NCBI GenBank assembly: GCA_022495995.1
Contig: JAFEMH010006946.1
Location: 43,586 to 107,585, forward strand
Direction: 5' to 3'
Length of the DNA: 64,000 bases
Source: Adenophora triphylla var. japonica
Taxonomy: Eukaryota > Streptophyta > Magnoliopsida > Asterales > Campanulaceae
The notes beneath the pieces are model-generated. The model was not told the origin of the DNA, did no database searches, and was given only the letters and a program-made list of their open reading frames with translations. Both the position numbers and the translations under genes were made by a program. Each line of letters opens with the position of its first letter. Position 1 is the first letter of the stretch. Positions 1-11,573 of this stretch are shown here, in pieces.

Positions 1-2121
1 AAATCCTAAAGTGAGTTGTTATGACCTCCTTTCATTGTGTGCTCATGAACTATCTATTATTGTTCTTGGTGTTGTGATTGTTGTTATATGTTTTGAAAGT
101 CTTCTTGGAGTTAGAAAATGGGTTAATGATTTTAAAAGATGTTGAAGTTCTTGGGAGTTGATTTAGATTTAAAGGAATGGGTATAAATTGTAGTGATAAT
201 TAATCTAGGGTTACTTGGTTTTGGAGTTTACATGTTTGTTTGGGATTTGATAAGGTTGAAGTATTTTTGGTGTTCTTGTTTTAGCAATGGTGGAGGAAAG
301 GATGAACTAGGGTTAAAAGGGATAAAAAATCTGATTTGGGCTGGCTGGAGGCATGGGCGGTCGCCCAAGGGGGGCTGAGCGGCCGCCCACCTTGGCAGTA
401 GGTTTGTGTGTGACTTGGAAAACCCACTTGAGCGGTCGCCCAAGTGGTGAGGGCGGTCGCCCATAGTGGCAGTAGCATTTTATCCCCTTTGAAACCCTCT
501 TGGGCGGTCGCCCAAGAGGTATGGGCGGTCGCCCATGTCCCGAAACCAACTTTTCTTAAATTAAACTGGAATCATTAGCAAGTTTGTTTGGCCACTCATA
601 AATGGTGACTTCCACCCAATATAAATTAGTAGAACCTAATCGACCCGGATACGAATTGATCCTCTTTAATCTAGGTTAGAGTAGGATACCTTGGCGTGAC
701 CATGACCTTTTAATTGGTCAAAATGGAATTGTATGAGTAGTTGAATATTGTGCGGAAAGTGGTCCAAACTTGGGAAGTAGGTCTTGTACTCCTAATAAGA
801 TTTAATCAAGGTTGAGTAATGACTTCGTAGGATTTGGTTCTTGTTATTTGGAGACCTTACTTGCCCATATCCTTGGTGGTTAGCTTGGATTATGTTTAAA
901 ACCATAGGCCGCACTATTGTGTTAAAAGTATATATATCACTGTAGTATGATTATTCCGATTGGGAATTATTTGGTATATGGTTGTGTCGTATTCCCGTTG
1001 TGGATTCTCTGGTATGTTGTTAGTATTGTATCCCGGTTGTGGATTACTTGGTATATTGATTTCGTTGTTCCCAGTATGGATTATGTGGTATTATTGTTAC
1101 TGTAAGTGAACTCATATTCATTGGTGTTGTTATGCATAGTGTATTACTTAAATGTTGCATTATGATGTTGGTTGAACATGAGTATATTTTACCATGTTGC
1201 TATATTGTTTATCCCGTTTTGTGGATTTATCTCAAGTAACTATCATGTGCTTGAGCGTATTATGTTCGGGTGGGTATGATGGATGCCAATCAATTATTGA
1301 TTTGTTCAATAAGTGATTGAAGGTACATCATACCGGTGACCCTTCCCCACTCTGTGGCCACGGGGTGGGGCTGTGCTAACGGCTGTAATGAGTGATAAGT
1401 AGCCTTTGATTACATTTGCAACCGTTGTAAGGAGGGACGATGTTATGGTTGGATACTCTATATCATAGATATCTTTTCTTATATGGATCTCTGGAGTACG
1501 AAGTCCTATAAGAGGTGAATGTGCTTTGGAGGCAATTCACCAAAGAGTGGAGTCTTACTCCCACGTTGTACGACTTATTGTTCGAGACGGGAAAAGGTAA
1601 AAATGAGGTAACGTAAGGTGTTTACCGCTTTCCTAATGTGTTAAGTGTTGCCATGCTACATGTTGCATTTTTGTATGGCATCTTGCTTTGCATATCATAA
1701 TAGCTCATTGAGATTTATTCTCACCCCTCTCCCTTTCTTGTTTTAGATTCCGAGACAGTGACCCAACCAGCCAGGCCGGGATTTCATTGTGGACTTTTGC
1801 TTTTGGGGCTTGACAAGTTAAGTATAGGAGTGGGTTGTTTAGGAGTATTCATTAAGTATTCCCCTTTTGTAAATTGTTTGGAAAACACTTTTATTAAACA
1901 ATGTTATTCAGGGTTTTGTGTAATTAATCAGATTTCGGATTGTTAAAGTTGTAGTTGGATCTCCTTTTAGTAGAGATATTATTAATCAATTCTTACTTGG
2001 AAGTTTGAAAAGTAGTTTTCCTTTAAAGGCAAATAAATGTTTTAAAAATCTAGATGGATTGTCTTAGTTTGAGCTCCCTTAGCTCGGGACACGTGTTAGG
2101 TCCCGGGTTGGGGTGCTCACA
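1..2121 (+). repeat. Left LTR, truncated by window edge
   Basis: Matches 5794-7914 almost base for base, with small indels and substitutions, mostly in short runs. It ends in GCTCACA directly before the PBS. It contains the cluster of GC-rich palindromes at 351-540. Confidence 0.9.
351..540. repeat. Cluster of GGGCGGTCGCCC palindromes in left LTR
   Basis: Six related 12-mers of the type GGGCGGTCGCCC lie within 190 bp. In several, the flanks extend the palindrome, for example CCTCTT before and AAGAGG after, or CAT before and ATG after. The same cluster is in the right LTR. Overlapping open frames here (Gly-Arg-Pro-Pro rich) are by-products of the repeats. Confidence 0.85.
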
Positions 2122-2123
2122 GT

Positions 2124-2135
2124 TGGTATCAAAGC
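2124..2135 (+). other. Primer binding site (initiator tRNA-Met type)
   Basis: TGGTATCAAAGC begins two bases after the left LTR. It is complementary to the 3' end of initiator tRNA-Met except for one base (the consensus complement is TGGTATCAGAGC). Confidence 0.85.
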
Positions 2136-2197
2136 TTAGTTTAGAGGTCAAGGGTAGATGTCTAGACGAAGTGGGAGTGTGTGGAAATTGACGCCGA

Positions 2198-3435
2198 GTG
2201 TTTAATGCGGGAGTTCGTTCTAATGGCGGAAGCAAGGATGATCGGCGAAAGGTTCTCGAAAATGAAGAAGATGCGAGTATAGGTGGAATTCAGGATGAAG
2301 AGATGATGAAATTATTCAGGAAGTTTGTACAGGATATGGAGACTAGAGGATCAGTTCCGATTCAGCCTGAGGGATGTCAAAGTGATGGATGGGAAAGGTT
2401 TGTGAAGATGAATCCATCGAGTTTTAATGGATATCCGAATCCGTTAAAGGCGAGAAAATTGGTTAGAGAAATGAATAAGATTTTCGAGGTTATAGAAAGT
2501 TTGCAACGAAGAGAAAGTTAGGTATGCCGTTTTCAAGCTTGAAGGTCAGTGATCGGTGGTGGCGAAGTTGAAGGAAAGTTGGGAGCGGGATCATACGCCC
2601 AGACTTGGGATAATTTCACCAAACAGTTCGAGGATTATTTCGTTTCGATGGTTACAAGGGATAAGAAGGAGATTGAATTCTTAAGACTAAAACAAGGGAA
2701 CATGACGGTAGATAAGTATTCAGTCCGGTTTGAGGAATTAGCTAAGTGTTGCCCTCATTTGGTATCGCATGAAGTGAAAAAGGGTTCGTAAGTTTGTAAC
2801 GGGTTTGAGGAGCGAGTTTAGGGAGAAATTATGGATTGACGGTCCCATCGAGTATCGAGACAGTCATAGATAAGGCATATAAGATCGAAAGGGACATTGA
2901 GGAAAATAGTGGAAGATCCGGAAGTGGGATTGGAAACAAGCCAAAGTATTTAGGACAAGGATCCAAAATCATTGGAGGACAGCCATGGACGTTAACTTCA
3001 GGAAGTGTGAGAGGAGAGTTTGTTGTAGCTCCTTCATCTAGGCCAAAATCCAAGCAGTATGGGATGATTTGTAAATTTTGCAAGAAGGTTGGACATACCG
3101 AAGATCGGTGTTGGAGTAAGCAAGGCAAGTGTATTAATTGTGGAGAGATAGGACACTTTAGGAGAAATTGCCCAAGGTTGCAGCGGGGACGAGCTTTAGG
3201 CAGCAGTCAGCAAGGTGGACGACAAAGAGGTGGTACCAAGAGAGATAGCGAAGGGGAGCCGAGGGAGCAGGTCTATGGTCGAGTAGGTGTTTCGGTTTCA
3301 GGAGAGATAGGTCCCTCAGAGGTCGCTAGAGGTAAATTCCCTGTCTCAGAAGTTAGGGGTCATATTTTATGTATCCTGTTGCATATCATTTATGTTTGGC
3401 ATCACATTTTGCTTATATGTGACATACATTGTTGA
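2198..3435 (+). pseudogene. gag: Broken gag of gypsy element
   Basis: Capsid-nucleocapsid polyprotein that would form retrotransposon particles. Three open pieces in different frames carry the expected order of motifs. The first (2198-2521) has the capsid start, with WERFVKMNPSSFNGYPNPL and a downstream EMNKIFEV. The second (2549-2791) has FLRLKQGNMTVDKYSVRFEE. The third (2836-3435) has two zinc knuckles, CKFCKKVGHTEDRC and CINCGEIGHFRRNC, both of the CX2CX4HX4C type. Frameshifts near 2520 and stop codons near 2790 and 2825 separate them. After the knuckles the frame runs into non-coding sequence instead of an aspartic protease, so the gene is both broken and cut off from pol. The start at 2198 is only the longest reading. 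Confidence 0.85.
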
Positions 3436-5183
3436 GAATTTGTTTTATTGTTAGAGGATTCTGCTCTTATGAGAGAATACCTCGAACCTTCTTGGGTTTG
3501 CCACGATGGTGATGTGGTTATGACTGAGCATGTATTGCCAGTTGGTTTGGTACGATTATTAATTTATGATTTTGAGTTATACTTGAACTGGAGGGTTAAG
3601 TAGTTATTGTGTATTGGTAGACTATCACAAAAAGTGAGTCTCCTTTTCTATGCCTAACTGCTTGTATTGGTATTTGATATAGGTAGACTGTAATGTGAAA
3701 TTCTTGTTATTTACGTGCATTTAAGGTGGAACTTTTAAATTAAGGTGTGAAGAGTAATTGGTATATGCTAGACTTGCATAAGGAGTCTTTTCCAAAAATT
3801 TTATGTGCTCGTCGTGAGTAAGTGGTAAATGTGCTCCTATCGGTATATTTCATGTGTTGGTTCTGAGTTGGATAAGCGGAATAGTAATCCTTATTTTGAT
3901 GGCTTTAGGGTGATTAGAATTTATGACCTCCTTGTTAATTAAAGTTTCGGGAAGATCGTGAAAATAATTTGAGAGTTGGGCTAATGATTTCCTTGTGAGG
4001 AGTCCCTGTATGCAAAGTTTGACTAGTGTGAGTTGGCTCGAGAAGATTGCAAATTTTGGGTTATGTGGTTTCAAACTCGGATGTTACCATGGATCTTGTG
4101 AGGGTTGAGTCCGTGATCTTGGAATTGGCAAGTGCTATCGAAGAGATTTAAGGAATTCTTGAGAATTGTAGAGTCGTTGCGTTGGTTGACTCTAAAGGGC
4201 GTATAATTGGTGTTGGATGTAATAAGGATGAATCATATTGTTGGTAATGGAAATTAGGTTGGCTATGGACCCGATCCTTACCTTACCTAGTGGATGTGGG
4301 GATCTTGTGAAATTTTAAGTATATATTACCGGAAGATCAAGGTGTAGTGTTGTGCAAATTGGGAAGGTGATAGCGTATGTTCGAGAAAGTTAATTTAGAT
4401 AGAGCGGAATTTTCTTATCATTTATCGAGAATGGTTACAATTGGTTGTGTGATTTAAATAGGAACCTTATCTTTTGAAGTTTCCTTTGAGAGTTGTTACC
4501 GATCCTAGGAGTTGGAGGATTTAGTTAGTTTGGGAAAGGAAAAGGTTTGAAGACTATCCAATTTCCTAAGAATAGGTGGGTTGTGTGGCGGATTTTCCTT
4601 TCAACTTGAGAAGTTTAAGTAACCTTAGCAAGTTTACATTCTAGCTTTGAGATGAAACCGTATGAAGCTTAGTTCGGGAAGATATTATCGATCCCAATTT
4701 ATCGGGATGGAATTAGTAAAGTTAGGCCTAAGGTAATTTAGCACCAAAGTTTGTTAATCCAAGTGAAGTTTTAGAAAATGTTGGTGATTCGACTTATAGG
4801 TGACTTGGGACCGCTTATAGGGTATTTGAAGTTTTAAATATAATATCGTAATGTATTTGGTGACTTAAGTTGTAATACCTTTATGTAATTGTACTTTCTT
4901 GAGGTCGTGGAAATTCGGGTAGTAATAATTGTATGGTATTCTTGGGGTGTTGCATCGTAAAATCGTGTTATTAATGAAATTAGAAATCTTGGGAAGAATC
5001 ATAGAAGTGAAGAGACTAATTGAGAATTGAAGTCCTAGAGTACTCGGGTTATGGGAAGGTATAGTAGAGTCATGCCTTTGAGAGATCTAATGGGGAATAT
5101 TAAGTTAGAAATTGTGAAAAGGTAACCTTTGCTAGTTTGAACCTTAGGGTAAGTGACAATCAAATTCGGGACGAATTTTCTTT
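3436..5183 (+). other. Internal region of gypsy element without coding sequence
   Basis: About 1.75 kb with no long frame and no recognisable pol motif (no YVDD, no DSG protease site, no HHCC). It may be strongly decayed pol-derived sequence or unrelated filler that spaces gag from the 3' LTR. Nothing else was recognised. Confidence 0.6.
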
Positions 5184-5196
5184 AAGGGGGAGTGAG
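5184..5196 (+). other. Polypurine tract
   Basis: AAGGGGGAGTGAG lies directly before the TGTAACG start of the right LTR. This is the expected plus-strand priming site. Confidence 0.8.
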
Positions 5197-7914
5197 TGTA
5201 ACGACCCCAACCCTAGGCATCAATTTTTAATATTATATTAAATGCTTTTAATATTTATATTTATTTTTATGTGTTCAATTATGTCTTTAAATTCTTAAAT
5301 TTAGATAATTGGGTGGGAAGTGAATTAGGAACCTCTTGAGAATTTATTGGACATTAAATAAATAAACTTGGATAATAATAAAAATGGGAAAATGATAAAT
5401 AGTGTAGGGAGGTTAAATGAGTAGGATGAATTTATTAAATAAAAGAGTTAATTTTAAATTAAAGTGGAAGTGAAAGCCTAGGTAGATATTCCTTGGGGGG
5501 GGCCAATTATTCTTGCTCTCTCATGAGCTTGACAAGTGGCATTCCCAAAACCCCTCCTCTTACTCCCCTAGCCGGCCCCTCCCCCTCTCCTTACCCTCCT
5601 CACACTCCTTCCTCCTCCCTTCTCCTTCATTTCTCATTCTTCCTCTAGAGAAAATCCTTGAGAGCTCCATGGAAGCCTCACCTCTTCTCCTTGAAGCCAA
5701 GCTCTTCCTCCATCAAATCCAAGTCTAAGGGTAGCTTTGAAGTTGGATTACCTAGGAGAATCCATCAAGTAAGGAAGATCATCATCCCATCACAAATCCT
5801 AAGGTGAGTTGTTATGACCTCCTTTCATTGTGTGCTCATGAACTATCTATTATTGTTCTTGGTGTTGTGATTGTTGTTATATGTTTTGAAAGTCTTCTTG
5901 GAGTTAGAAAATGGGTTAATGATTTTAAAAGATGTTGAAGTTCTTGGGAGTTGATTTAGATTTAAAGGAATGGGTATAAATTGTAGTGATAATTAATCTA
6001 GGGTTACTTGGTTTTGGAGTTTACATGTTTGTTTGGGATTTGATAAGGTTGAAGTATTTTTGGTGTTCTTGTTTTAGCAATGGTGGAGGAAAGGATGAAC
6101 TAGGGTTAAAAGGGATAAAAATCTGATTTGGGCTGGCTGGAGGCATGGGCGGTCGCCCAAGGGGGGGCTGAGCGGCCGCCCACCTTGGCAGTAGGTTTGT
6201 GTGTGACTTGGAAAACCCACTTGGGCGGTCGCCCAAGTGGTGAGGGCGGTCGCCCATAGTGGCAGTAGCATTTTATCCCCTTTGAAACCCTCTTGGGCGG
6301 TCGCCCAAGAGGCATGGGCGGTCGCCCATGTCCCGAAACCAACTTTTCTTAAATTAAACTGGAATCATTAGCAAGTTTGTTTGGCCACTCATAAATGGTG
6401 ACTTCCACCCAATATAAATTAGTAGAACCTAATCGACCCGGATACGAATTGATCCTCTTTAATCTAGGTTAGAGTAGGATACCTTGGCGTGACCATGACC
6501 TTTTAATTGGTCAAAATGGAATTGTATGAGTAGTTGAATATTGTGCGGAAAGTGGTCCAAACTTGGGAAGTAGGTCTTGTACTCCTAATAAGATTTAATC
6601 AAGGTTGAGTAATGACTTCGTAGGATTTGGTTCTTGTTATTTGGAGACCTTACTTGCCCATATCCTTGGTGGTTAGCTTGGATTATGTTTAAAACCATAG
6701 GCCGCACTATTGTGTTAAAAGTATATATATCATCGTAGTATGATTATTCCGATTGGGAATTATTTGGTATATGGTTGTGTCGTATTCCGTTGTGGATTCT
6801 ACGGTATGTTGTTAGTATTGTATCCCGGTTGTGGATTACTTGGTATATTGATTTCGTTGTTCCAGATGGATTATGTGGTATTATTGTTCTTGTAAGTGAA
6901 CTCATATTCATTGGTGTTGTTATGCATAGTGTATTACTTAAATGTTGCATTATGATGTTGGTTGAACATGAGTATATTTTACCATGTTGCTATATTGTTT
7001 ATCCCGTTTTGTGGATTTATCTCAAGTAACTATCATGTGCTTGAGCGTATTATGTTCGGGTGGGTATGATGGATGCCAATCAATTATTGATTTGTTCAAT
7101 AAGTGATTGAAGGTACATCATACCGGTGACCCTTCCCCACCTCTGTGGCCACGGGGTAGGGGCTGTAAGCTAACTCGGCTTGTAATGAGTGATAAGTAGC
7201 CTTTACGGTTACATTTGCAACCGTTGTAAGGAGTGACGATGTTATGGTTGGATACTCTATATCATAGATATCTTTTCTTATATGGATCTCTGGGGTACGA
7301 GTCCTATAAGAGGTGAATGTGCTGGAGGCAATTCACCAAAGAGTGGAGTCTTACTCCCACGTTGTACGACTTATTGTTCAGACGGGAAAAGGTAAAATGA
7401 GGTAACGTAAGGTGTTTACCGCTTTCCTAATGTGTTAAGTGTTGCCATGCTACATGTTGCATTTTGTATGGCATCTTGCTGCATATCATAATAGCTCATT
7501 GAGATTTATTCTCACCCCTCTCCCTTCTTGTTTTAGATTCCGAGACAGGTGACCCGAACCAGTGAGGCCGGGGATTTCATTGTGGACTTTTGCTTTTGGG
7601 GCTTGACAAGTTAAGTATAGGAGTGGGTTGTTTAGGAGTATTCATTAAGTATTCCCCTTTTGTAAATTGTTTGGAAAACACTTTTATTAAACAATGTTAT
7701 TCAGGGTTTTGTGTAATTAATCAGATTTCGGATTGTTAAAGTTGTAGTTGGATCTCCTTTTAGTAGAGATATTATTAATCAATTCTTACTTGGAAGTTTG
7801 AAAAGTAGTTTTCCTTTAAAGGCAAATAAATGTTTTAAAAATCTAGATGGATTGTCTTAGTTTGAGCTCCCTTAGCTCGGGACACGTGTTAGGTCCCGGG
7901 TTGGGGTGCTCACA
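5197..7914 (+). repeat. Right LTR, complete (2718 bp)
   Basis: Starts TGTAACGACCCCAACCC and ends GGGTTGGGGTGCTCACA. Besides the TG/CA ends, the 10-mers ACCCCAACCC and GGGTTGGGGT are inverted copies of each other just inside the ends. A pyrimidine-rich stretch (about 5550-5650) precedes the part shared with the left LTR in the window. The palindrome cluster is at 6143-6332. Confidence 0.92.
6143..6332. repeat. Cluster of GGGCGGTCGCCC palindromes in right LTR
   Basis: Includes two perfect 24-nt inverted repeats with 11-nt arms and a GT spacer, at 6217-6240 (arm CCACTTGGGCG) and 6289-6312 (arm CCTCTTGGGCG). An 18-nt one with 8-nt arms is at 6313-6330 (arm CATGGGCG). The arms differ from each other but each stays self-complementary. 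Confidence 0.88.
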
Positions 7915-8185
7915 AATCTCTCCGGCGATAACGCCCGTCATTGGCCGGCGACTTTATTTACCGATGGACCATTTCTGACAATATAAATGCCGTTACCGAC
8001 GGACCGTCCGTCGGTATTACCAACCAGAATATACCGACGAACTCCGACGGAATGCGTCCGTCGGTAAAGCCTAATTACCGACGGAAATTGGTCTTTTTCG
8101 ACGAAAATTTCCGTCGGTAAAAGGGCATTTTCAAGTAGTGTCATAATTTAAAAAATTATCAGATTAATTTATCTATGACTTTTAT
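7915..8185. repeat. Satellite monomer, left part (CACTA-derived half)
   Basis: Starts inside a monomer at AATCTCTCCGGCG, where the gypsy element inserted. It runs through the CACTA-derived motifs to the terminus at CAAGTAGTG (about 8132-8140) and on to GACTTTTAT, where the solo LTR interrupts it. Confidence 0.9.
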
Positions 8186-9036
8186 TGTTGGTGTAATGCC
8201 CTAGGCTATAGTTTTGTTTAACTTGAATCGTTATGTATCATCTTTATCATTTATTATAGAGTATGTTTGTTTGTTCATTATATGCTTGCATGTTTATTAT
8301 ATTGAACTGCGTCCCTAGTTGTTGTGAACAACTAGTATAAGTTGGTAATGGATAATCATGGAGATGATTATATGCATGGAGATGAACATTGCACTTATGG
8401 ATACTTGCTAGAGAACAAGTATTGGACTTGACCTACTTATGAGATTTATGACATGATCTGTTGTCATGATTAAATCTCATGATAATCGTGTTATTGAATC
8501 CTTTGCACCTTAGATTATCATCGTCTTCCACATGGTGAAGATCGTGTTTGATATAGTCTAACACTATCTTTAATCGGATAGCAATAAGGGCTATGTTGAC
8601 ATGATTGGATTCATGTAGGGAAGAATGATAAGTCAAGATGGGATTTGTCCCTCTTATGAAGAGAGATGTTTGCTTGGGCTCATCGATGAATAGTGTTGAT
8701 AAAATATGTGGCCACACTCAAGTGATTTGATAGAGATCAAATGCATTTGGATTATCAACATATTCGGAATCGAGAAAGCATTGAACGGAATGAGTTGACA
8801 TAGACCATGACTCATGTTCAATTGGACATCGTGGACAAAGGGATTGTGATATTTGATTATTAATGAATCAAGCTTTAATGTTATATTTAATTGGGTGGAC
8901 ATAATGATTTACTAGAAGTCACTTATGTCTTGTGAGGTTGAAGTTTCAACTCACTACCAATATAAAATATAATTCCTAAAGGGTCACACACAAAAGAACG
9001 GATTGAAAATGGCTAAAAGGGTGATTTATAGGCTCA

Positions 9037-9330
9037 AGGGACGACTAGTCCCCTCTGGCACGACTCGTGCTTGAAGGGACGACTCGTTCCCAAGTCGTGC
9101 CTTGTGAAGGGACGACAGAATCTGAGGCTGTGCAATTGGGGATGACTCGTGCCCTATGGGACGAGTCGTGCTCACGACTCGTGCCCTCAGACACGACTCG
9201 TGCCCCATTGATTTGGCAACCTGGTTTACTGGCACGATTCGTAGCGCGACATTATTGGCCATAAGGCACGACTCGTGCCTCTGGGGACGAGTTGTGCCAG
9301 CGGTCAACAAGTTGGTCTGTACGCTTTTCC
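9037..9330. repeat. Palindromic CGACTCGTGCC motif cluster in solo LTR
   Basis: About ten related motifs such as GGCACGACTCGTGCC (7-nt arms), GGGACGACTCGTTCCC and GGGACGAGTCGTGC occur within 300 bp. They lie upstream of the TATA box. Several short open frames on both strands are products of this repetition. Confidence 0.8.
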
Positions 9331-9394
9331 TTTGTTGGTTAGGTTTTGTCTTTGACAAGGTTTCTTTCCCTAATAGTTAGGGATTTATATTTAG

Positions 9395-9403
9395 TATAAA
9401 TAG
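9395..9403 (+). promoter_or_regulatory. TATA box of solo LTR
   Basis: TATAAATAG within an AT-rich stretch, followed about 40 bp later by an ATG-poor leader. The position is consistent with the U3/R boundary. Confidence 0.6.
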
Positions 9404-9874
9404 AAGCCTTTGGTCAGCCAAAAACATATGTTTTTTTAGGGGTTTTTGAAACACTAAAATTGAGATCTAGATTAAGAATCAAAGATCAAACACTTTTAGC
9501 AATTGATTATTGAAAATCGTTTTCAATAATCGGGATCATCTAGCAATCAAACAAGAAGCGTTCTTGGTCCGTTCGAGTGTGGATTACCGATAGAGGGTGA
9601 TAAGTTAATCACCAAAAGCTTGAAGTCTTTCGTTCGTTGATTCTTCACAAGGTAAAGAACAAGGAGAAAATCAAAAACCTTCATCAACGATTTTTGAGAT
9701 TCGTTTTGAGATTCGCTATTGGAGATCTGAATTTGAACAATCAAATCGCATTCAAGGTATGTAAATTCTATTTTATATATATTTCTAATCTCTTCATGCT
9801 AGACGGATCTTAGAGCTAGGGTTTTGATGTTCTTGTTAAATCTTTCGCTGCGTTTGTAACCCCAAAACCCAACA

Positions 9875-10036
9875 TTTATAAGATAGTTGTTGTGAGTATG
9901 CTAATTGAGTGTTGTAAATAAAGAAGTATTAAAACCCTCTTTCATTTTGGGGTGTCTTTTAAAATAGAAATTTGTCTTAAACCTAAGGAAATTGAATGCG
10001 GAACAATTTTGGGGCGAAGAAGGCGAGCTGTCGGAG
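9875..10036. repeat. Satellite monomer, right part (gene-derived half)
   Basis: Continues the monomer interrupted at 8185, from AGATAGTTGTTGTGAG to GAGCTGTCGGAG, where the copia element inserted. Confidence 0.9.
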
Positions 10037-11458
10037 TGTTAGTCAAATATATGTATAGCTTTAGAATTGCTTAATCCCAATCATAATAAGCATTATTGAG
10101 GACCCCTAATTTTAACTAGACCAAATAGAATTTTTCTATGTATGATAGGTTCCCTTAGTGCTAGTGCCAGTGTTTTTATTAATGTAATTTGCTCAAAGTT
10201 TGAAGACTTGAACACCTGAAGATTTTCCTTGTGACTTACTAATTACTTGATAGAGAAGCTTTCCCTAACTGGTTGATTGCTTAACCGATATCATATGTCT
10301 AACCCATCAACTCTCTAACCGGTTGAGACTGTCAAATGATCAAGCATTTATCAGCTTATCAGTTGCTAACCGGCCATGCTTATTCTGCAAGTTTCTTTCA
10401 GCTAGCCGAAGCATTTATTGCTCCCAACTACTCAGCCCCCAATTTAGCTGAAGTTGGTAAAACAGCATACTGAGAAGACATTCCTGCATCCTGTCAGAAT
10501 CTAAAAAAGGAATGTCAAAGTTACCAGTACTCACATCACCTCAACCACTCGATGGAAAATATCTTCATCAAATCTCAGGCATTAAATGAAAAGGATATCC
10601 TCATTAAATGTCTCCCAGTCCAAATCATCCCCTCAACCTCTTCAGAGACAACAACTCTATTTTGAAGTTCACTATAAATAGCTTCTCCAGAGCATTGAAG
10701 AGGGTCGGTGCATTTAAGATCTTTGAGAGTGAGCCGCCAAGAACTACCAATCTTCAAGCATTCAAGTCCCTCATAAACACTAGACTATCTCTATTAGGAC
10801 AAACACTGAACACCTTTAATCAATATTTGTTGTGTTCCCAAACAAGGCTATGATTGGAACACATTGATTGAATCACACACACAACCTAGAGAAATCAGTT
10901 CAACTTGTGAACACATCTCTAGAAAACACTTGGTCATTCTTGTTGCACGATCCATTAGTGGTCACTTTACTTTTAGCATCCTTCAATCATTTGGCTTGCA
11001 ATTTGTAATAGTTAGGTATCATTAATAGTGCACTTTCACAAATCCAAGTTTTAACCAAACTTGGTAGAGGACGTAGCAGTTATTTAACACTGTGAACCTC
11101 TTCAAACAACCGTGTCATTTCTTTTGTGTTTGGTTATTATTTGTGTAGTTGTAACCTGTTGATAATCTCTCAACCGGTCACAACCTGTTGTTTCTTGTTA
11201 CTGCTTATTTGTTTGACTTCACTTGGAAAATACAACCATTGCATGAGATTTTAAACTTACTCTTTGAAAATCCCTTGCCTAACCGATTTGTGTGAGTACT
11301 CTAACTAATATCATTTCCGCTGTGCAAACTAGTCCCATCGGTTAGCCCTTGAGATTAGATACTCAACATTTTCAAAAGGTTTTTAAGAGTTTTAAGAAAA
11401 AGTTTTAACAGGCTATTCAGCCCCCCTCTAGCCTGATTCCTACCAATTGGGCCTATTA
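10037..11458 (+). repeat. Left LTR of copia element
   Basis: Begins TGTTAGTCAAATATATG and corresponds to 23245-24681. Its last bases read CCTATTA where the right LTR has CCTAACA, so the 3' end has mutated. A TATA box (TATAAATA) is at 10673-10680. The motifs AACCGGT and AACCGAT recur in its first 400 bp. Confidence 0.9.
10673..10680 (+). promoter_or_regulatory. TATA box of left copia LTR
   Basis: TATAAATA in the context ACTATAAATAGCTTC, conserved at 23881-23888 in the right LTR. Confidence 0.65.
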
Positions 11459-11460
11459 AT

Positions 11461-11473
11461 TGGTATCAGTGCC
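11461..11473 (+). other. Primer binding site of copia element
   Basis: TGGTATCAGTGCC follows the left LTR. It matches the complement of initiator tRNA-Met with one mismatch. Confidence 0.8.
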
Positions 11474-11573
11474 ACCAATTTTCGAAAAATATTTTTCCAA
11501 GCTTAACAACTTGAATTGCCGATTCCAAGATGACAGGAAAACTCATGCAAACGTGAAACATGGTGACTATTCC

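Larger units (their letters stand above)
1..7914 (+). mobile_element. Non-autonomous Ty3/gypsy element (Tekay-like, gag only), 5' end outside window
   Basis: Two long direct repeats (1-2121 and 5794-7914) bracket a PBS, a broken gag and a polypurine tract. The complete right LTR is 2718 bp (5197-7914), begins TGTAACGACCCC and ends GCTCACA, so about 597 bp of the left LTR is missing from the window. The internal region is only about 3.1 kb and shows no protease, reverse transcriptase, RNase H or integrase. This matches the TR-GAG class of non-autonomous elements, which would need pol from a relative. The TGTAACGACCC start, the PBS type and the gag style suggest a Tekay/Del chromovirus parent (inference). 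The right LTR is followed by AATCTCTCCGGCG, the inside of a satellite monomer, so the element inserted into the array and the target duplication is expected to be AATCT. Confidence 0.88.
8186..9874 (+). mobile_element. Solo LTR (1689 bp) with TTTAT target duplication
   Basis: Starts TGTTGG and ends CCAACA, a 6-bp inverted terminal repeat. It is flanked by perfect TTTAT copies at 8181-8185 and 9875-9879. Removing it restores the satellite sequence ...GACTTTTAT|AGATAGTTG apart from one base. No internal region or second LTR is present, so it is best explained by recombination between the two LTRs of a former element. The R-U5-like end (TCTTTCGCTGCGTTTGTAAC) resembles Ty1/copia LTR ends, but the lineage is not certain. 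Confidence 0.88.

Noticed and set aside
228..549. Overlapping minus-strand frames rich in Gly-Arg-Pro-Pro in the gypsy LTR (and 6021-6342)
   Set aside because: Three frames are open at once because of the GC-rich palindrome repeats; this is a composition effect, not coding.
3436..5196. Hidden gypsy pol in the gag-only element
   Set aside because: Read on both strands for protease, RT, RNase H and integrase signatures; none found, and the space is too short for full pol.
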